Shown here piece by piece: positions 7,819-18,085 of a stretch of DNA of 64,000 bases (positions are counted from its first letter, which is position 1; each line of letters starts with the position of its first letter). The notes under the pieces are model-generated. The model saw nothing but the letters and a program-made list of their open reading frames with translations. It made no database searches and was not told where the DNA came from. The position numbers were made by a program, and so were the translations under genes. This DNA comes from Pseudoalteromonas espejiana DSM 9414 (GTDB lineage Bacteria > Pseudomonadota > Gammaproteobacteria > Enterobacterales > Alteromonadaceae): positions 1,871,001-1,935,000 of the forward strand of contig NZ_CP011028.1 of assembly GCF_002221525.1 (NCBI RefSeq). The letters are read 5' to 3'.

Positions 7819-8448
7819 TTAAGCACTATAAGGTAAAAATTTATCAATCCGTCCTTTTGCAGTTGATTCAATTTTTAATGGGTGTTTTATATCATTCCAT
7901 GCGGTTACTTTGCCGCCCATATTCATTTTTTCAAAGTCAGCTAAATCGCTATTTATACCTAAAAAGTGCTTAAGCGCGTTAATGCTGTTTGGCTTTGCTA
8001 TATCAATGGCTAAAAAGTCATGCTCACGGTGTTTAAAGTAGTCAGCAGCTTGCTGGTAATGGCTGTTATAACACTGAGCTAAATAGCTATCACTTTGTAT
8101 ATTCTCAAGCGAAAAGTCGATAAATGTATTTAAATAACAGCGTTTTATATGAATATTAAAACCGCCATCGGGTCGCGTTAAATTAGTGTGCATACGCGTT
8201 AACAACTGCCTAATAGAGGGCAACCATGCACTAAAGTCTCGCGTTAAATATATAAACTTAGAACCAGGATAATGCTTATCTAGCTGTTGGTAGTCGTTAA
8301 ATACGGGGGTGTCTGCAATGGCTGTTGCCTTGTTAAAACAAGCTTGTGTATAAGCGGTATGTGCTGTTGCAATACCAAACTCTAAAAAAGCATGGCATAT
8401 ACTGGTGGTGCCTGTACGAGGTAAACCAATTATAAATATTTTACTCAT
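7819..8448 (-). CDS. Sulfotransferase family protein
   Basis: A 209-residue protein with the 5'-phosphosulfate-binding loop GLPRTGTTS at residues 8-16 and a second conserved region SKFIYLTRDFSAWLPSIRQLL (about 63-83) that resembles the 3'-phosphate-binding segment. It would transfer sulfate from PAPS to an unidentified acceptor. It is short but within the range of bacterial Sulfotransfer_3-type proteins. It begins 5 bp after the MAPEG gene, so the two form a small operon. The acceptor cannot be deduced. Confidence 0.8.
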   Translation of the reverse strand: MSKIFIIGLPRTGTTSICHAFLEFGIATAHTAYTQACFNKATAIADTPVFNDYQQLDKHYPGSKFIYLTRDFSAWLPSIRQLLTRMHTNLTRPDGGFNIHIKRCYLNTFIDFSLENIQSDSYLAQCYNSHYQQAADYFKHREHDFLAIDIAKPNSINALKHFLGINSDLADFEKMNMGGKVTAWNDIKHPLKIESTAKGRIDKFLPYSA

Positions 8449-8453
8449 TAGGC

Positions 8454-8828
8454 TTAACTATTACGGGTTATAAGCAGTAAAAAAGCGCAAATAATCATTA
8501 CTAAAAATGTGGTAATTGTACCAATTTGGCGATACTTAAGGTTTTTTTCAACTATGCCTAAATTGTGAAATACGCGCCCTATTAATAATGCGCCACCTAA
8601 CAAATTACAATAATGGCTAGCCAGGCCTTGGTATTCTGCTAAAAATAATAAAATAACAGCAAACGGTACATATTCCATAAAGTTAGCATGGGCGCGCACT
8701 GCGCGTTGCAATTTAGCGTTGCCATTATCGCCAAGCGACACTTGTTCACTGCGGCGCACTTTAATTACATTAAAACTTAAATAAATATAGTAAAACGCTA
8801 AAAGCGCAGCATAGGTTGAAATAATCAC
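8454..8828 (-). CDS. MAPEG family membrane protein
   Basis: A 124-residue protein with four hydrophobic segments (about 3-20, 52-68, 72-90 and 100-120) and the MAPEG signature region R..RAHANFMEYVPF (about 44-57). MAPEG proteins include microsomal glutathione transferases; bacterial members are mostly uncharacterised. It is the first gene of a two-gene operon with the sulfotransferase. Substrate and role are unknown. Confidence 0.85.
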   Translation of the reverse strand: MIISTYAALLAFYYIYLSFNVIKVRRSEQVSLGDNGNAKLQRAVRAHANFMEYVPFAVILLFLAEYQGLASHYCNLLGGALLIGRVFHNLGIVEKNLKYRQIGTITTFLVMIICAFLLLITRNS

Positions 8829-8943
8829 GATGTTGTCCTGTTATATTTTTGGCAATAATAACATAGTTTTGCACAATCATAAGTTTACTTAGCAACTATG
8901 CTACAGTGTGTGTAATTGAAAAATTTAAACAATAAAGGAATTT

Positions 8944-10296
8944 ATGTTTGTACCTCGCAAAGTAGCCGACCGTTATCGTGAAATGATTAACAGTATTGGC
9001 TTTTATCCTTCTTTTCTTTCTGTTGGCTTTTTATTGTTTGCTGTTTTAACTATGTCGCTGGAGTATGTTGCCCCTGTTGAGCAAATAAAGTCGTTTATAT
9101 CTGTGGTGTTAGTAGATAGCGCTGAAAATGCCCGTACTATTTTAAGCACCTTAGCGGGCAGTATTATTTCGTTAACGGTGTTTAGTTTTTCTATGGTGAT
9201 GGTGGTTTTAAACTCAGCCAGTGCTAGCTTATCACCGCGTGTTGTACCTGGGCTTATTACCCGTAAGTCGCACCAAATGGTGTTAGGTTTTTACTTAGGC
9301 AGCATAATTTACTCAATTATAATGCTTATAAATATTAATAAGCTAGAAGGTGGCGATACGGCTATTCCATCACTTGGGGTGCTTTTTTCGTTAGTGTTTG
9401 GGCTTATTTCATTGGGCTTATTTGTATTTTTTATTCATTCAATTTCTAAGGCAATTCAGGTTGATAATGTATTGAATGGGTTATTTAGCCAAACCAAAAG
9501 TGAGATCAAATCTATTGTAGACAGGCAAGAAGAAAAGCCCTTTACAGACTTTCCAGACTTTACCAAGTGGCATTCAGTAAACAGTACAACCGAAGGTTAC
9601 TACAAAGGTGTACACACAGATAAATTGTGCGCCATATTAGCTGAGGAAAATATTTGTGTTTATATTTCGGTTAACCAAGGCTACTTTACAGTTAAAGGGT
9701 ATCCGTTTTTAAAGTGTGATAAAGACATTTCTAACAACGATGAGCTGATAGCTAAAATTTTAGACTGCTTTATTTTTTATATAGAAGAATACATAAGCGA
9801 TCATTACCGTTATGGTCTAACGCAAATTTCAGAAATAGCCGTAAAAGCTATGAGCCCAGGGATTAACGATCCTGGTACTGCTGTAAAATCGATTGATATG
9901 CTGAGTATTTTACTTATAGAGCGGCTATCGCTAAACGATACGAACTATTCGTTTAAACACAGTGAGGGCAACCCGCTGTTATTTATTCATGAAACAAGCT
10001 TTGATGAACTCCTGCACGATAACTTTACGCCGCTACGTAATTACGCCAAAGGCGATGCCTACGTGATGACTAACGTACTAGAGGCGTTTAAAAACATTTT
10101 GTTTGTAGCACATAAGGATGAAGATGCCCGAAGCAGTTTGTTTAATTATTTAAATGCCATAGTAGATGATATAAACGAGCAAGTGAGTAACGAATACGAC
10201 AGACGAGAAATAACAAATATGTTAAATGCCATAGCGCGTATAAGTGAACAAGAAGGTGAAAAATTAGTGGCGCGTTTTGAGCGCCACAAAGTATAG
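8944..10296 (+). CDS. DUF2254 family membrane protein
   Basis: A 450-residue protein with four hydrophobic segments in its first 170 residues (about 20-42, 70-92, 112-132 and 142-166) and a long soluble C-terminal part. The segments SAENARTILSTLAGSIISLTVFSFSM and YGLTQISEIAVKAMSPGINDPGTA are typical of the DUF2254 family. The function is unknown. The ATG is preceded by AAAGGA. It converges on the SIMPL gene with only 1 bp between the stops and no visible terminator. Confidence 0.85.
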   Translation: MFVPRKVADRYREMINSIGFYPSFLSVGFLLFAVLTMSLEYVAPVEQIKSFISVVLVDSAENARTILSTLAGSIISLTVFSFSMVMVVLNSASASLSPRVVPGLITRKSHQMVLGFYLGSIIYSIIMLININKLEGGDTAIPSLGVLFSLVFGLISLGLFVFFIHSISKAIQVDNVLNGLFSQTKSEIKSIVDRQEEKPFTDFPDFTKWHSVNSTTEGYYKGVHTDKLCAILAEENICVYISVNQGYFTVKGYPFLKCDKDISNNDELIAKILDCFIFYIEEYISDHYRYGLTQISEIAVKAMSPGINDPGTAVKSIDMLSILLIERLSLNDTNYSFKHSEGNPLLFIHETSFDELLHDNFTPLRNYAKGDAYVMTNVLEAFKNILFVAHKDEDARSSLFNYLNAIVDDINEQVSNEYDRREITNMLNAIARISEQEGEKLVARFERHKV

Positions 10297-10297
10297 C

Positions 10298-11026
10298 TTA
10301 ATCTATAAAGTAAACGGCATAGCTTGATGCGGTCACTTTAATTTCTCCTGCATGGTAGGCATCAGGTACAAATTTTCCTGATGCACTATCTGCACTCATC
10401 ATGGTTTTTTCAGCGCGCATGTATGGCTGAGTTGGCGCATTCATAGGGCTCAATGACGCAGTGTATAATCCTTTTAATTTAACGCCGTAATCGGTGCTTA
10501 ATTCTTTTGCTGCTTTACGGGCATCTTCAATTGCTAATTTTTGCGCTTTTTTATGCAGCTCATTGTAATTGCTTGCTAAAAACTGAGTTTGATTAATTTG
10601 GTTAATACCATTATTAACTAAATTTTGTAAAAGCTGTGGGTATTTATCTATGTTTGATAATTTTACACTTAATGTGCGCGATACTCTAAACCCTTTAAAA
10701 TCTTGATTACCCGAAGTGCGGTTATATTGGCTTTCACGATTGATAGAAATATGGCCTGCATTAATATTACCATCTTCAATACCCAGCTCTTTAACAAGTT
10801 TTATTGCTTTAGCCATGGTTTTGTCGGCTTTATTTTTTGCAGCAATTAAGTCTTTATCTATTTCAACAATGCCTACGCTTAATTGTACGTAGTCAGGCAT
10901 GGTGGTTATTGTGGCCTCACCTTTTACATAAATGTGCGGGGCATCAGGTGTAGAGCCTGCAACCGCATTAAAACTAAGTGTACTAAATGCTAAAGCGCTG
11001 CCTAAAAAAAGTTTTAGTGTATTCAT
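10298..11026 (-). CDS. SIMPL (DUF541) domain periplasmic protein
   Basis: A 242-residue protein with signal peptide MNTLKLFLGSALAFSTLSFNAVA and a SIMPL/DUF541 domain over most of the mature part, beginning PHIYVKGEATITTMPDYVQLSVGI. The family includes E. coli YggE, linked to oxidative stress protection, and periplasmic or outer-membrane oligomers. There is no operon partner; malic enzyme lies 118 bp upstream behind its own terminator. Family call is firm, role uncertain. Confidence 0.85.
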   Translation of the reverse strand: MNTLKLFLGSALAFSTLSFNAVAGSTPDAPHIYVKGEATITTMPDYVQLSVGIVEIDKDLIAAKNKADKTMAKAIKLVKELGIEDGNINAGHISINRESQYNRTSGNQDFKGFRVSRTLSVKLSNIDKYPQLLQNLVNNGINQINQTQFLASNYNELHKKAQKLAIEDARKAAKELSTDYGVKLKGLYTASLSPMNAPTQPYMRAEKTMMSADSASGKFVPDAYHAGEIKVTASSYAVYFID

Positions 11027-11093
11027 AATGTTATCCTTTTTTGTATTAGGCCTATTAAATAGCCTATGGGGTTAACAATAAATGAACAGGCAT

Positions 11094-11121
11094 AAAAAAA
11101 CAGGCAATTGCCTGTTTTTTT
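11094..11121 (-). terminator. Intrinsic terminator after maeA
   Basis: CAGGCAATTGCCTG (11101-11114) is a perfect palindrome flanked by an A-run and a T-run. It works for the minus-strand malic enzyme, whose stop is at 11144, and could act in both directions. Confidence 0.8.
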
Positions 11122-11143
11122 ATTATTTATTACTTTTAAAGTA

Positions 11144-12838
11144 TTAAATACTACAACGTTTGTAGTTGCGGTATTTAGGTAACCAGTAGTTTCTGTCAAT
11201 TGCAGCCCACAGTGCATCGTCGCTAATTTCAAGAGCTACGCCCTCTTCAATCGCTTTTTTAGCTACTGCAAATGCAATACGCTTACTTAACGTTTCAATT
11301 TCAGTAAGCGCTGGTAATAAGCTGCCTTTACCTGTGTTTGCACGCGGAGAAGACTCTGCAAGCATTTCGCTCGACATACTCAACATTGCATCAGTTATAC
11401 GTGTCGCTTTAGCAGCAATTACACCTAAACCAATACCCGGGAAAATATAACTGTTGTTACACTGCGGAATTGGGAAAATGTCGCCGTTGTACTCTACAGG
11501 TTCAAACGGGCTACCGGTTGCAACAAGTGCTTTACCGTCGGTCCATTTAATAACATCTGACGGGTGTGCTTCAACCTGTTTAGATGGATTACTTAATGGG
11601 AAAATAATAGGTTGCTCACAACCTGCATGCATTGCACGAATTACTTGCTCAGTAAATAAGCCAGGTTGGCCAGATACACCAATTAAAATATCAGGCGCGG
11701 CGCAGTGCATAACATCTAATAATGAGGCGTATTCACCGCTGTAAGTCCATTCACTTAAGCTTGCTGTAGGCTGAGCGAGTGCTTGTTGAAAATCACGTAG
11801 ACCTTCCATACCCTCAGATACAAGACCAAAACGGTCAACCATAAATACTTGGCTGCGCGCTTGTGCTTCGCTAATACCTTCAAATACCATTTGGCTAATA
11901 ATTTGTTCAGCAATACCACATCCAGCAGAGCCTGCACCCACAAACACCACTTTTTGCTCGCTAAGGGTTGAGCCCTTAACTCGACACGCGGCAAGTAATG
12001 AGCCTACAGTTACCGCTGCAGTTCCTTGAATGTCATCGTTAAAGCTACAAATTTCATTGCGGTAGCGTTTAAGCAATGGCATTGCATTAGGTTGTGCAAA
12101 ATCTTCAAACTGAAGTAACACATTTGGCCAACGACGTTTCACTGCTTTAATAAATAAGTCTAAAAACTCATCGTACTCATCTTGTGCAATACGTTTATGG
12201 CGTGCACCCATGTACATAGGGTCGTTAAGTAGTTTTTCGTTATTAGTACCTACATCAAGCATTACTGGTAACGTGTATGCTGGGCTAATACCGCCACACG
12301 CTGTGTAAAGTGATAATTTACCAATAGGAATACCCATGCCACCAATACCCTGATCGCCTAGGCCTAAAATACGCTCGCCATCGGTAACAACAATAACTTT
12401 TACTTTGCCTTTAGTTGCGTTGCGTAAAATGTCGTCAATTTGAAAACGGTCTTCGTATGAGATAAATAAACCACGCGCACTGCGATAAATATCTGAGAAT
12501 TTTTCACAGGCATCACCTACTGTAGGCGTGTAAATAATTGGCATCATTTCTTCAAGATGGTCACGCACTAAACGGTAATAAAGTGTTTCGTTGTTATCTT
12601 GAATAGCACGTAAGTAAATATGTTTGTTTAAGTTATCGTTAAAGCTTGAATACTGCTGATAACAACGCTCAACCTGCTCTTCTATTGTTTCAAAACGAGG
12701 AGGTAGCAAACCTGCAAGGTTAAAGTTTTCACGTTCTTTTTTACTAAACGCGCTGCCTTTATTTAAAAGCGGCGTTTCGATTAGGCCAGGGCCAGAGTAA
12801 GGAATATATAGGTAGTTAGGATCAGTATTTGTTGTCAT
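11144..12838 (-). CDS. maeA: NAD-dependent malic enzyme MaeA
   Basis: A 564-residue enzyme that oxidatively decarboxylates malate to pyruvate. It follows E. coli MaeA/SfcA closely along its length. It has the N-terminal [22 protein letters not shown], the malate/metal region [14 protein letters not shown] and [15 protein letters not shown], the [12 protein letters not shown] stretch with metal-binding acids, and the NAD-binding [14 protein letters not shown] at about 302-315. The C-terminus RNYKRCSI also matches. It is monocistronic, with a terminator downstream, and is expected in the cytosol for gluconeogenic or anaplerotic balance. Confidence 0.96.
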   Translation of the reverse strand: MTTNTDPNYLYIPYSGPGLIETPLLNKGSAFSKKERENFNLAGLLPPRFETIEEQVERCYQQYSSFNDNLNKHIYLRAIQDNNETLYYRLVRDHLEEMMPIIYTPTVGDACEKFSDIYRSARGLFISYEDRFQIDDILRNATKGKVKVIVVTDGERILGLGDQGIGGMGIPIGKLSLYTACGGISPAYTLPVMLDVGTNNEKLLNDPMYMGARHKRIAQDEYDEFLDLFIKAVKRRWPNVLLQFEDFAQPNAMPLLKRYRNEICSFNDDIQGTAAVTVGSLLAACRVKGSTLSEQKVVFVGAGSAGCGIAEQIISQMVFEGISEAQARSQVFMVDRFGLVSEGMEGLRDFQQALAQPTASLSEWTYSGEYASLLDVMHCAAPDILIGVSGQPGLFTEQVIRAMHAGCEQPIIFPLSNPSKQVEAHPSDVIKWTDGKALVATGSPFEPVEYNGDIFPIPQCNNSYIFPGIGLGVIAAKATRITDAMLSMSSEMLAESSPRANTGKGSLLPALTEIETLSKRIAFAVAKKAIEEGVALEISDDALWAAIDRNYWLPKYRNYKRCSI

Positions 12839-12942
12839 ATTTCCAGGCTTTAACGGAGTCTTAAGTTATGATCTGCCATTATCATTGTAAAAGGTTAAAT
12901 TGCAATGACAATTAAGCTTGTCAGACCATTGAGAGAAAACAT

Positions 12943-12964
12943 ATGCAGGCCTCACTGCCTGCAT
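12943..12964 (-). terminator. Stem-loop after ggt
   Basis: ATGCAGGC (12943-12950) pairs exactly with GCCTGCAT (12957-12964) with a 6-nt loop, 16 bp past the ggt stop. A weak T-rich stretch follows on the minus strand. Confidence 0.5.
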
Positions 12965-12980
12965 AGCTATTATACATAAT

Positions 12981-14759
12981 TTAAAATCTGATAGGGGCGT
13001 TTTTGTCAGTTAAATCAGACAAAGCCACACCTTCTCGGCGCGGATCTGCACCACCATACAATTTGTTGTTTTTAACTTCTACGGCGTGTAAACCTGAGTT
13101 TAAATCAAGCACACGTACATTATGGCCGCGTTTAGTTAATTGTGGGGCAATAGCTTCAAGCGCCGTGCCTTTTTCAAGGCTAGTGTAATCATTACGATTA
13201 GTTGTGCGCGGTAAGTTAATAGCCTCTTGTGCCGATAACTCCCAGTCAAGTACACCAATTACCACTTGAGCTACATAATCAATAATACGGCTTCCGCCAG
13301 GTGAACCAACCACTAAACGTAAGCTACCGTCTTTGTTAAACACCATTACTGGCGACATAGAGCTGCGCGGGCGTTTACCAGCCTCAACACGGTTAGCCAC
13401 TAATTTGCCGTCTATACGAGGCGAGAGCGCAAAATCGGTTAATTGGTTATTTAAAATAAAGCCATTAACCATAACCGTAGAACCAAATGCCATTTCAATA
13501 GAGCTGGTCATTGAAACCGCATTACCAAAGCTATCAACAATAGACACATGCGATGTAGAAGGCAGCTCATATGAGTCATCTTGCGCGTAACTTAAATACC
13601 CTACCGGGTTACCGGCAACTGCTATTGTGTCTTGCTCGGTAATAAGCTTGGCACGTGACGCGATGTATTTTTTATTTAATAGCTCTTTAGTGGGTACTTG
13701 TGTGAAATCGGGGTCACCCATGTACATGTTTCGATCGGCAAACGCAATTCTTGAAGCTTGGCTAAAGTAATGTATTGCTTCTTCGCTATTTGGTTTAAGA
13801 GCGGCCATGTCTTTGTGTTCTAACAAGCCTAAAATTTGTAGTACTGCCACACCGCCGCTACTTGGTGGTGCCATAGAGCACACATTGTAAACGCGGTAAT
13901 CAATGCACACAGCATCGCGTTGCTTACTTTTATAGTTGGCTAAATCAGACTCGGTTAACGTCCCCGGAGCAACCTTTGCTTTTTGCACGGCATTAACCAT
14001 TTGCTTAGCATTGTCGCCTTTATAAAACGCATCAATACCTTGCTGGGCTATGTCTTTGTATAAATCAGCAAGCGGCTGGTTTTTTTTAACCGTTCCGGCT
14101 TTTATTAACTCACCATTAGGGTAAAAGTATTCGTTAATAACCGGCATGCTCATCACACCTGGGTTTAATTGGCGTGCCAGTAAACCGTGTAAACGCGGTG
14201 ATACCACAAAGCCTTGTTCAGCAAGTTTTATAGCCGGTTTAAACAGCTCGCTCCAGGCTAGTTTGCCGTATTGCTTATGCGCATTAGCAAAGGCATGTAA
14301 AATGCCAGGTACGCCTACTGAACGCCCGCCTACTACGGCTTCAATCCATTTTACGGCTTTACCGTGTTTATCTAAAAATAGATTTTCGTCTGCATTTTCT
14401 GGCGCTGTTTCACGTCCATCAAAGCTGGTGAGTTTATTGTTTGCTTTGTTGTAGTACATCATAAATGTACCGCCACCAATGCCTGATGATTGCGGCTCAA
14501 CTAAGGTAAGCACCAATTGTGTTGCTATGGCTGCATCAACGGCGCTGCCGCCTTTTGCTAATATTTGTTGCCCCGCTTTTGACGCATACGGGTTGGCTGC
14601 GGCCACCATATATTGCTCACCCGTTACCAATTGCTTTTGCACAATGGCTGTGGTGGCTTCTGGCTCGCGAGTTTCTACTTTTGCAGGTTCTTTGGCTATT
14701 GTTGGCAGTGATACGGCAAACAAACCGATGGCAAATAATGACTTAAGTTTAAATTGCAT
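12981..14759 (-). CDS. ggt: Gamma-glutamyltranspeptidase
   Basis: A 592-residue periplasmic Ntn-hydrolase that cleaves glutathione and other gamma-glutamyl compounds. It has signal peptide MQFKLKSLFAIGLFAVSLPTIA. The large-subunit signature LVEPQSSGIGGGTFMMYY and the substrate-binding FDGRET (about 114-119) are present. The autocleavage site precedes the small subunit at about TSHVSIVDSFGNAVS, with Thr402 as expected nucleophile, and the GSPGGSRI loop lies near 490-497. Length is normal. It is single, with a terminator-like hairpin downstream and the rhombosortase gene divergent upstream. Confidence 0.95.
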   Translation of the reverse strand: MQFKLKSLFAIGLFAVSLPTIAKEPAKVETREPEATTAIVQKQLVTGEQYMVAAANPYASKAGQQILAKGGSAVDAAIATQLVLTLVEPQSSGIGGGTFMMYYNKANNKLTSFDGRETAPENADENLFLDKHGKAVKWIEAVVGGRSVGVPGILHAFANAHKQYGKLAWSELFKPAIKLAEQGFVVSPRLHGLLARQLNPGVMSMPVINEYFYPNGELIKAGTVKKNQPLADLYKDIAQQGIDAFYKGDNAKQMVNAVQKAKVAPGTLTESDLANYKSKQRDAVCIDYRVYNVCSMAPPSSGGVAVLQILGLLEHKDMAALKPNSEEAIHYFSQASRIAFADRNMYMGDPDFTQVPTKELLNKKYIASRAKLITEQDTIAVAGNPVGYLSYAQDDSYELPSTSHVSIVDSFGNAVSMTSSIEMAFGSTVMVNGFILNNQLTDFALSPRIDGKLVANRVEAGKRPRSSMSPVMVFNKDGSLRLVVGSPGGSRIIDYVAQVVIGVLDWELSAQEAINLPRTTNRNDYTSLEKGTALEAIAPQLTKRGHNVRVLDLNSGLHAVEVKNNKLYGGADPRREGVALSDLTDKNAPIRF

Positions 14760-14856
14760 AAAAATACTAAAAACACTTAATTACGTAGTTGTATTTGGCA
14801 TCTTAAAGTTAAACGGGCACAATATGCAAAAATTTTGACTAAAAAAATATAATAAA

Positions 14857-15447
14857 ATGCTTAATTTACCGCTTCAACCCCGTTATTTACTTCCGCCTTT
14901 ATTTTTGATGCTTTTTAGCTTTATTTTTGCTGCATTTGATTTAAATAATTTACTTGAATTTAACCGCACCTTAGTGGAACAAGGTGAACTATGGCGACTT
15001 TTTACGAGCCAATTTGTTCACGCAAACTATGCGCATTTGGGCTTAAATTGTTTAGGTATTTTTTTAATTTGGCTATTACATGGTGAGTACACATCAGCAA
15101 GGCGTTATGCCTTTAATGTATCTGTGCTTGCTGTGTGGTGTGGATTGGGCGTGTATTTGTTTTGCCCAAGTATACATATATACACAGGGCTGAGCGCCCT
15201 ACTGCATGGTGTCATTATTTGGGGCGCCGTAAAAGATACAACCTTAGGGCTTAAATCGGGCTATTTATTATTTGTAGGCGTGTGGATAAAAATAGTAATG
15301 GAACAAATCAATGGTCCAGATGCCAGCATAGGTAAATTAATCAACTCTACCGTTGCCATAGACGCCCATCTAATTGGCGCAATAGGCGGTACGCTTTTGG
15401 CTATTCCGCTTGTGGTTACTTATTTAAAAAACAAAAACGCCACTTAA
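14857..15447 (+). CDS. rrtA: Rhombosortase (rhomboid-family intramembrane serine protease)
   Basis: A 196-residue protein with about six membrane helices. The catalytic Ser sits in TGLSALLHG (about 110-118) and the catalytic His in DAHLIGAIGG (about 168-177). The helix-2 motif HANYAHLGLNCLGIFL supplies the oxyanion His/Asn. Rhombosortases process proteins with a C-terminal GlyGly-CTERM signal in Vibrio, Shewanella and relatives. No protein with such a tail is encoded next to it here. The stop codon lies inside the loop of its own terminator. No good ribosome-binding site precedes the ATG. Confidence 0.8.
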   Translation: MLNLPLQPRYLLPPLFLMLFSFIFAAFDLNNLLEFNRTLVEQGELWRLFTSQFVHANYAHLGLNCLGIFLIWLLHGEYTSARRYAFNVSVLAVWCGLGVYLFCPSIHIYTGLSALLHGVIIWGAVKDTTLGLKSGYLLFVGVWIKIVMEQINGPDASIGKLINSTVAIDAHLIGAIGGTLLAIPLVVTYLKNKNAT

Positions 15448-15461
15448 TTAAGTGGCGTTTT
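15434..15461. terminator. Bidirectional terminator between rhombosortase and S9 peptidase genes
   Basis: AAAACGCCACTT and AAGTGGCGTTTT form a perfect inverted repeat around the TTAA centre. It includes the rrtA stop codon and lies 19 bp beyond the stop of the convergent peptidase gene. Confidence 0.8.
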
Positions 15462-15479
15462 AGGTGTTACTTAAATGCT

Positions 15480-17981
15480 TTAAAGCGTTTCTTTAAATAA
15501 CTTATGAATACGACGGTATTCGTCTAGCCAGCTTGAAGGCTGCACAAAACCATGCGGTTCTACTGGGAAAATAGCCGTTTCAAAGTTTTGTTTTTTAAGC
15601 TCTATTAATCGCTGTACTAAACGTACTGAGTCTTGAAAAAACACGTTATCGTCAACCATAGGTGCATTAATTAATAAGCGTTTATTCAACCCTTCTGCAA
15701 AATAAATTGGTGAGCTGCGCTCATAAGCGATTGGATCTACATCTGGGTGGTTTAATATATTTGCCGTGTAAGCTGTGTTGTAATGTGCCCAATCCGTCAC
15801 AGGGCGAAGCGCCGCTCCCGACTGAAACAACTCAGGCGCTGTAAACAATGCCATAAAAGTCATAAAGCCACCGTATGAGCCACCATATGTGCCTACTGCT
15901 TTGGTATCAACATTGGCATTTTGCGCCATCCATTTAACACCATCGGCTAAATCTTGTGTTTCTGGTGTGCCCATTTGACGATAAATAGCGGTACGCCAAT
16001 CACGGCCATACCCTTTAGATGCGCGGTAATCCATGTCCATAACTATGTAACCTTCATCAGCAAGCAATGAATGAAACATAAATTCACGAAAATACACCGA
16101 AAAGCCCATATGCGAGTTTTGTAAATACCCTGCTCCGTGATTAAAAATAACCGCTTTACGTGTTTTACCCGTTTCGCCTTCTACGTAATCACTTGGGTAA
16201 TACACTTTTGCGTAAATTGGCTGGTCGGTATGGCTCGACGGCACAGCCACAATTTTAGGTGCGGTTAGTTTTTTAGCTAAAAACGCATCCGATACTGTAT
16301 AGGTTAATTGCGTAGCTTGTGTATTGGCTTTAGCATCAGCAACGTATAGCTCTGTAGGCATAGTGATTTTAGAATGCTTAAGTAATAATTTTGATTCATC
16401 TGGGCTTAGCGTATAATCGGTCATACCGTTAAGGTCGGTTACTTGCTCGTTTTTACCTGTTTGTGGGTTAACACGGTAAACTTCGTAAAGGCCTGGGTGC
16501 TCTATGTTTGCTTTATAATAAATAGCGGCATTGTCGTGCGTTAATGTAATGTCCGATACTTCAAACTGCCCGCTAGTTAAAGCGGTTGCTTTGCCATTAA
16601 TTGGCTTTTTATAAAGCTGACTATAACCCGACTCTTCTGAGAGGTAATAAAGGGTATTTGAATTGTGTAACCAACCAAAATTATTAAAGGCGTAGGCTAT
16701 CCATGCGTCATCGTGCAGGCGATGCTGTGATACAAGCGCCTTATTGTCAAAATCAACAGTGGCTATCCAACGGTCTTTGTTATCCCATGCTTCAAGCATA
16801 ATGGCAACTTGCGAGCCATCGTCGTTCCATACAACCGCGCTTTGGTTTAAACCCCAGTCCATAATTAAATTAATGCCACGCGGCTTTTTCTCTGACTTAT
16901 ATGTTTTACCAATTCGTGCGTGGTTTTCTTTTTTAACTTCGGCTAATACGTCTTCATCAAAACCTGGTAGGGTTTCAAAGCTTAATGATGTTTGTGTTTT
17001 ATCAGCCAAGTTTATGTATATAAGCTGTGATGTTTGCTCTTTTGAGTCGGCAACACGACGGCGGGCTTTTTTAGGGTCTATGGTTGCATCACCGGTGATG
17101 TAATTAGGCATTATATCGCCCTCACCGCGCCACGACTGTTGCTTTTGCACAACCACAAGTAATGCATCGCCGTTTGGAGAAAGCTGAGCTTCTTTAATTG
17201 TATTGCCATCACCTAAGTAAAAAGCGGTGTTAGCAATTGAGTCATTTTGCTCAGTTATTTGCTCATTGCGCGTGTATTGGTCTTGCTTATTTTTATGTTC
17301 AAGTGCCACAAATTCAATGAGTTTGTGTTGCTCTTTAGCAATGTAACTTGTTGGTGCTTGTATGCCTTTTGGTTTATCTGCAAGTTTTAAATTAACAAGC
17401 TCTGTAGATAAACCCGTTTTTAAATCAACACTAAAAAATACGTTCCCTTGGCGATAAACCAAGTTACCGTTATTTAAAAATTGTGGCTTAGATTCGGTCG
17501 CTGATGTGGCTGTAATTTGTTTAAGCTCACCTGTTTTTATGTTTTTAACAAACACATTGCCTTTAAAAGTATAGGCTTGCAGTGCTTTATCATTTGAATA
17601 AACGGCTTTTGCAGCGCCTAAAGTATGTAGTTTATTTAAAGCAACCTGTTGCGCTGTTTGCTCAGTTACACCTTGGCTGTACACATCGCGCAGCGTGCTG
17701 CCTTGTTGTTTTTGCGAATAAATAATAGTTGAAGAATCACTCGCCCAATAGGCATTTTGTGGCTTGTTACCCATCCAATCAGGATCAGCCATCGCTTGCT
17801 CTAGGGTAATATTTTGCGTTCCGCTATCTGCTGGTGTGTTTACAACCGCTAAAGCAGGTGTGGCTACTTTTGCGCTTTGCTCTGATGAGGTGGTTGCAGT
17901 TGCACTACAACCTGCAAGCATAACGCTTGAGGCAACAGCCAGTGCCACTAATGTTTTAGATGAAGATAATTTAAAAATCAT
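15480..17981 (-). CDS. Prolyl oligopeptidase family (S9) lipoprotein peptidase
   Basis: An 833-residue peptidase. The N-terminal signal carries a lipobox (SVMLAGC), so it is probably anchored in the outer membrane. The middle part (about 60-560) has the repeated beta-propeller character of DPP-IV/S9 enzymes. The C-terminal alpha/beta-hydrolase domain (about 580-833) carries the nucleophile motif GGSYGG (near 700), Asp in MVDDNVFF and His in EPHGF, completing the triad. It would cleave peptides in the periplasm or at the surface. It is monocistronic. Confidence 0.88.
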   Translation of the reverse strand: MIFKLSSSKTLVALAVASSVMLAGCSATATTSSEQSAKVATPALAVVNTPADSGTQNITLEQAMADPDWMGNKPQNAYWASDSSTIIYSQKQQGSTLRDVYSQGVTEQTAQQVALNKLHTLGAAKAVYSNDKALQAYTFKGNVFVKNIKTGELKQITATSATESKPQFLNNGNLVYRQGNVFFSVDLKTGLSTELVNLKLADKPKGIQAPTSYIAKEQHKLIEFVALEHKNKQDQYTRNEQITEQNDSIANTAFYLGDGNTIKEAQLSPNGDALLVVVQKQQSWRGEGDIMPNYITGDATIDPKKARRRVADSKEQTSQLIYINLADKTQTSLSFETLPGFDEDVLAEVKKENHARIGKTYKSEKKPRGINLIMDWGLNQSAVVWNDDGSQVAIMLEAWDNKDRWIATVDFDNKALVSQHRLHDDAWIAYAFNNFGWLHNSNTLYYLSEESGYSQLYKKPINGKATALTSGQFEVSDITLTHDNAAIYYKANIEHPGLYEVYRVNPQTGKNEQVTDLNGMTDYTLSPDESKLLLKHSKITMPTELYVADAKANTQATQLTYTVSDAFLAKKLTAPKIVAVPSSHTDQPIYAKVYYPSDYVEGETGKTRKAVIFNHGAGYLQNSHMGFSVYFREFMFHSLLADEGYIVMDMDYRASKGYGRDWRTAIYRQMGTPETQDLADGVKWMAQNANVDTKAVGTYGGSYGGFMTFMALFTAPELFQSGAALRPVTDWAHYNTAYTANILNHPDVDPIAYERSSPIYFAEGLNKRLLINAPMVDDNVFFQDSVRLVQRLIELKKQNFETAIFPVEPHGFVQPSSWLDEYRRIHKLFKETL

Positions 17982-18085
17982 AGTGCTTCTATACGGTTAT
18001 TATAATTGAGCCGTATTTAAGCAGAAGCACTTGAGTTATTGCAATTTTTTAAGACAAATAGCACATTAATAAGGTAAAGCTGTGT

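Noticed and set aside
11023..11232. Minus-strand 69-residue open frame between SIMPL and maeA
   Set aside because: It overlaps the maeA C-terminus in another frame, spans the maeA terminator and has no recognisable domain.
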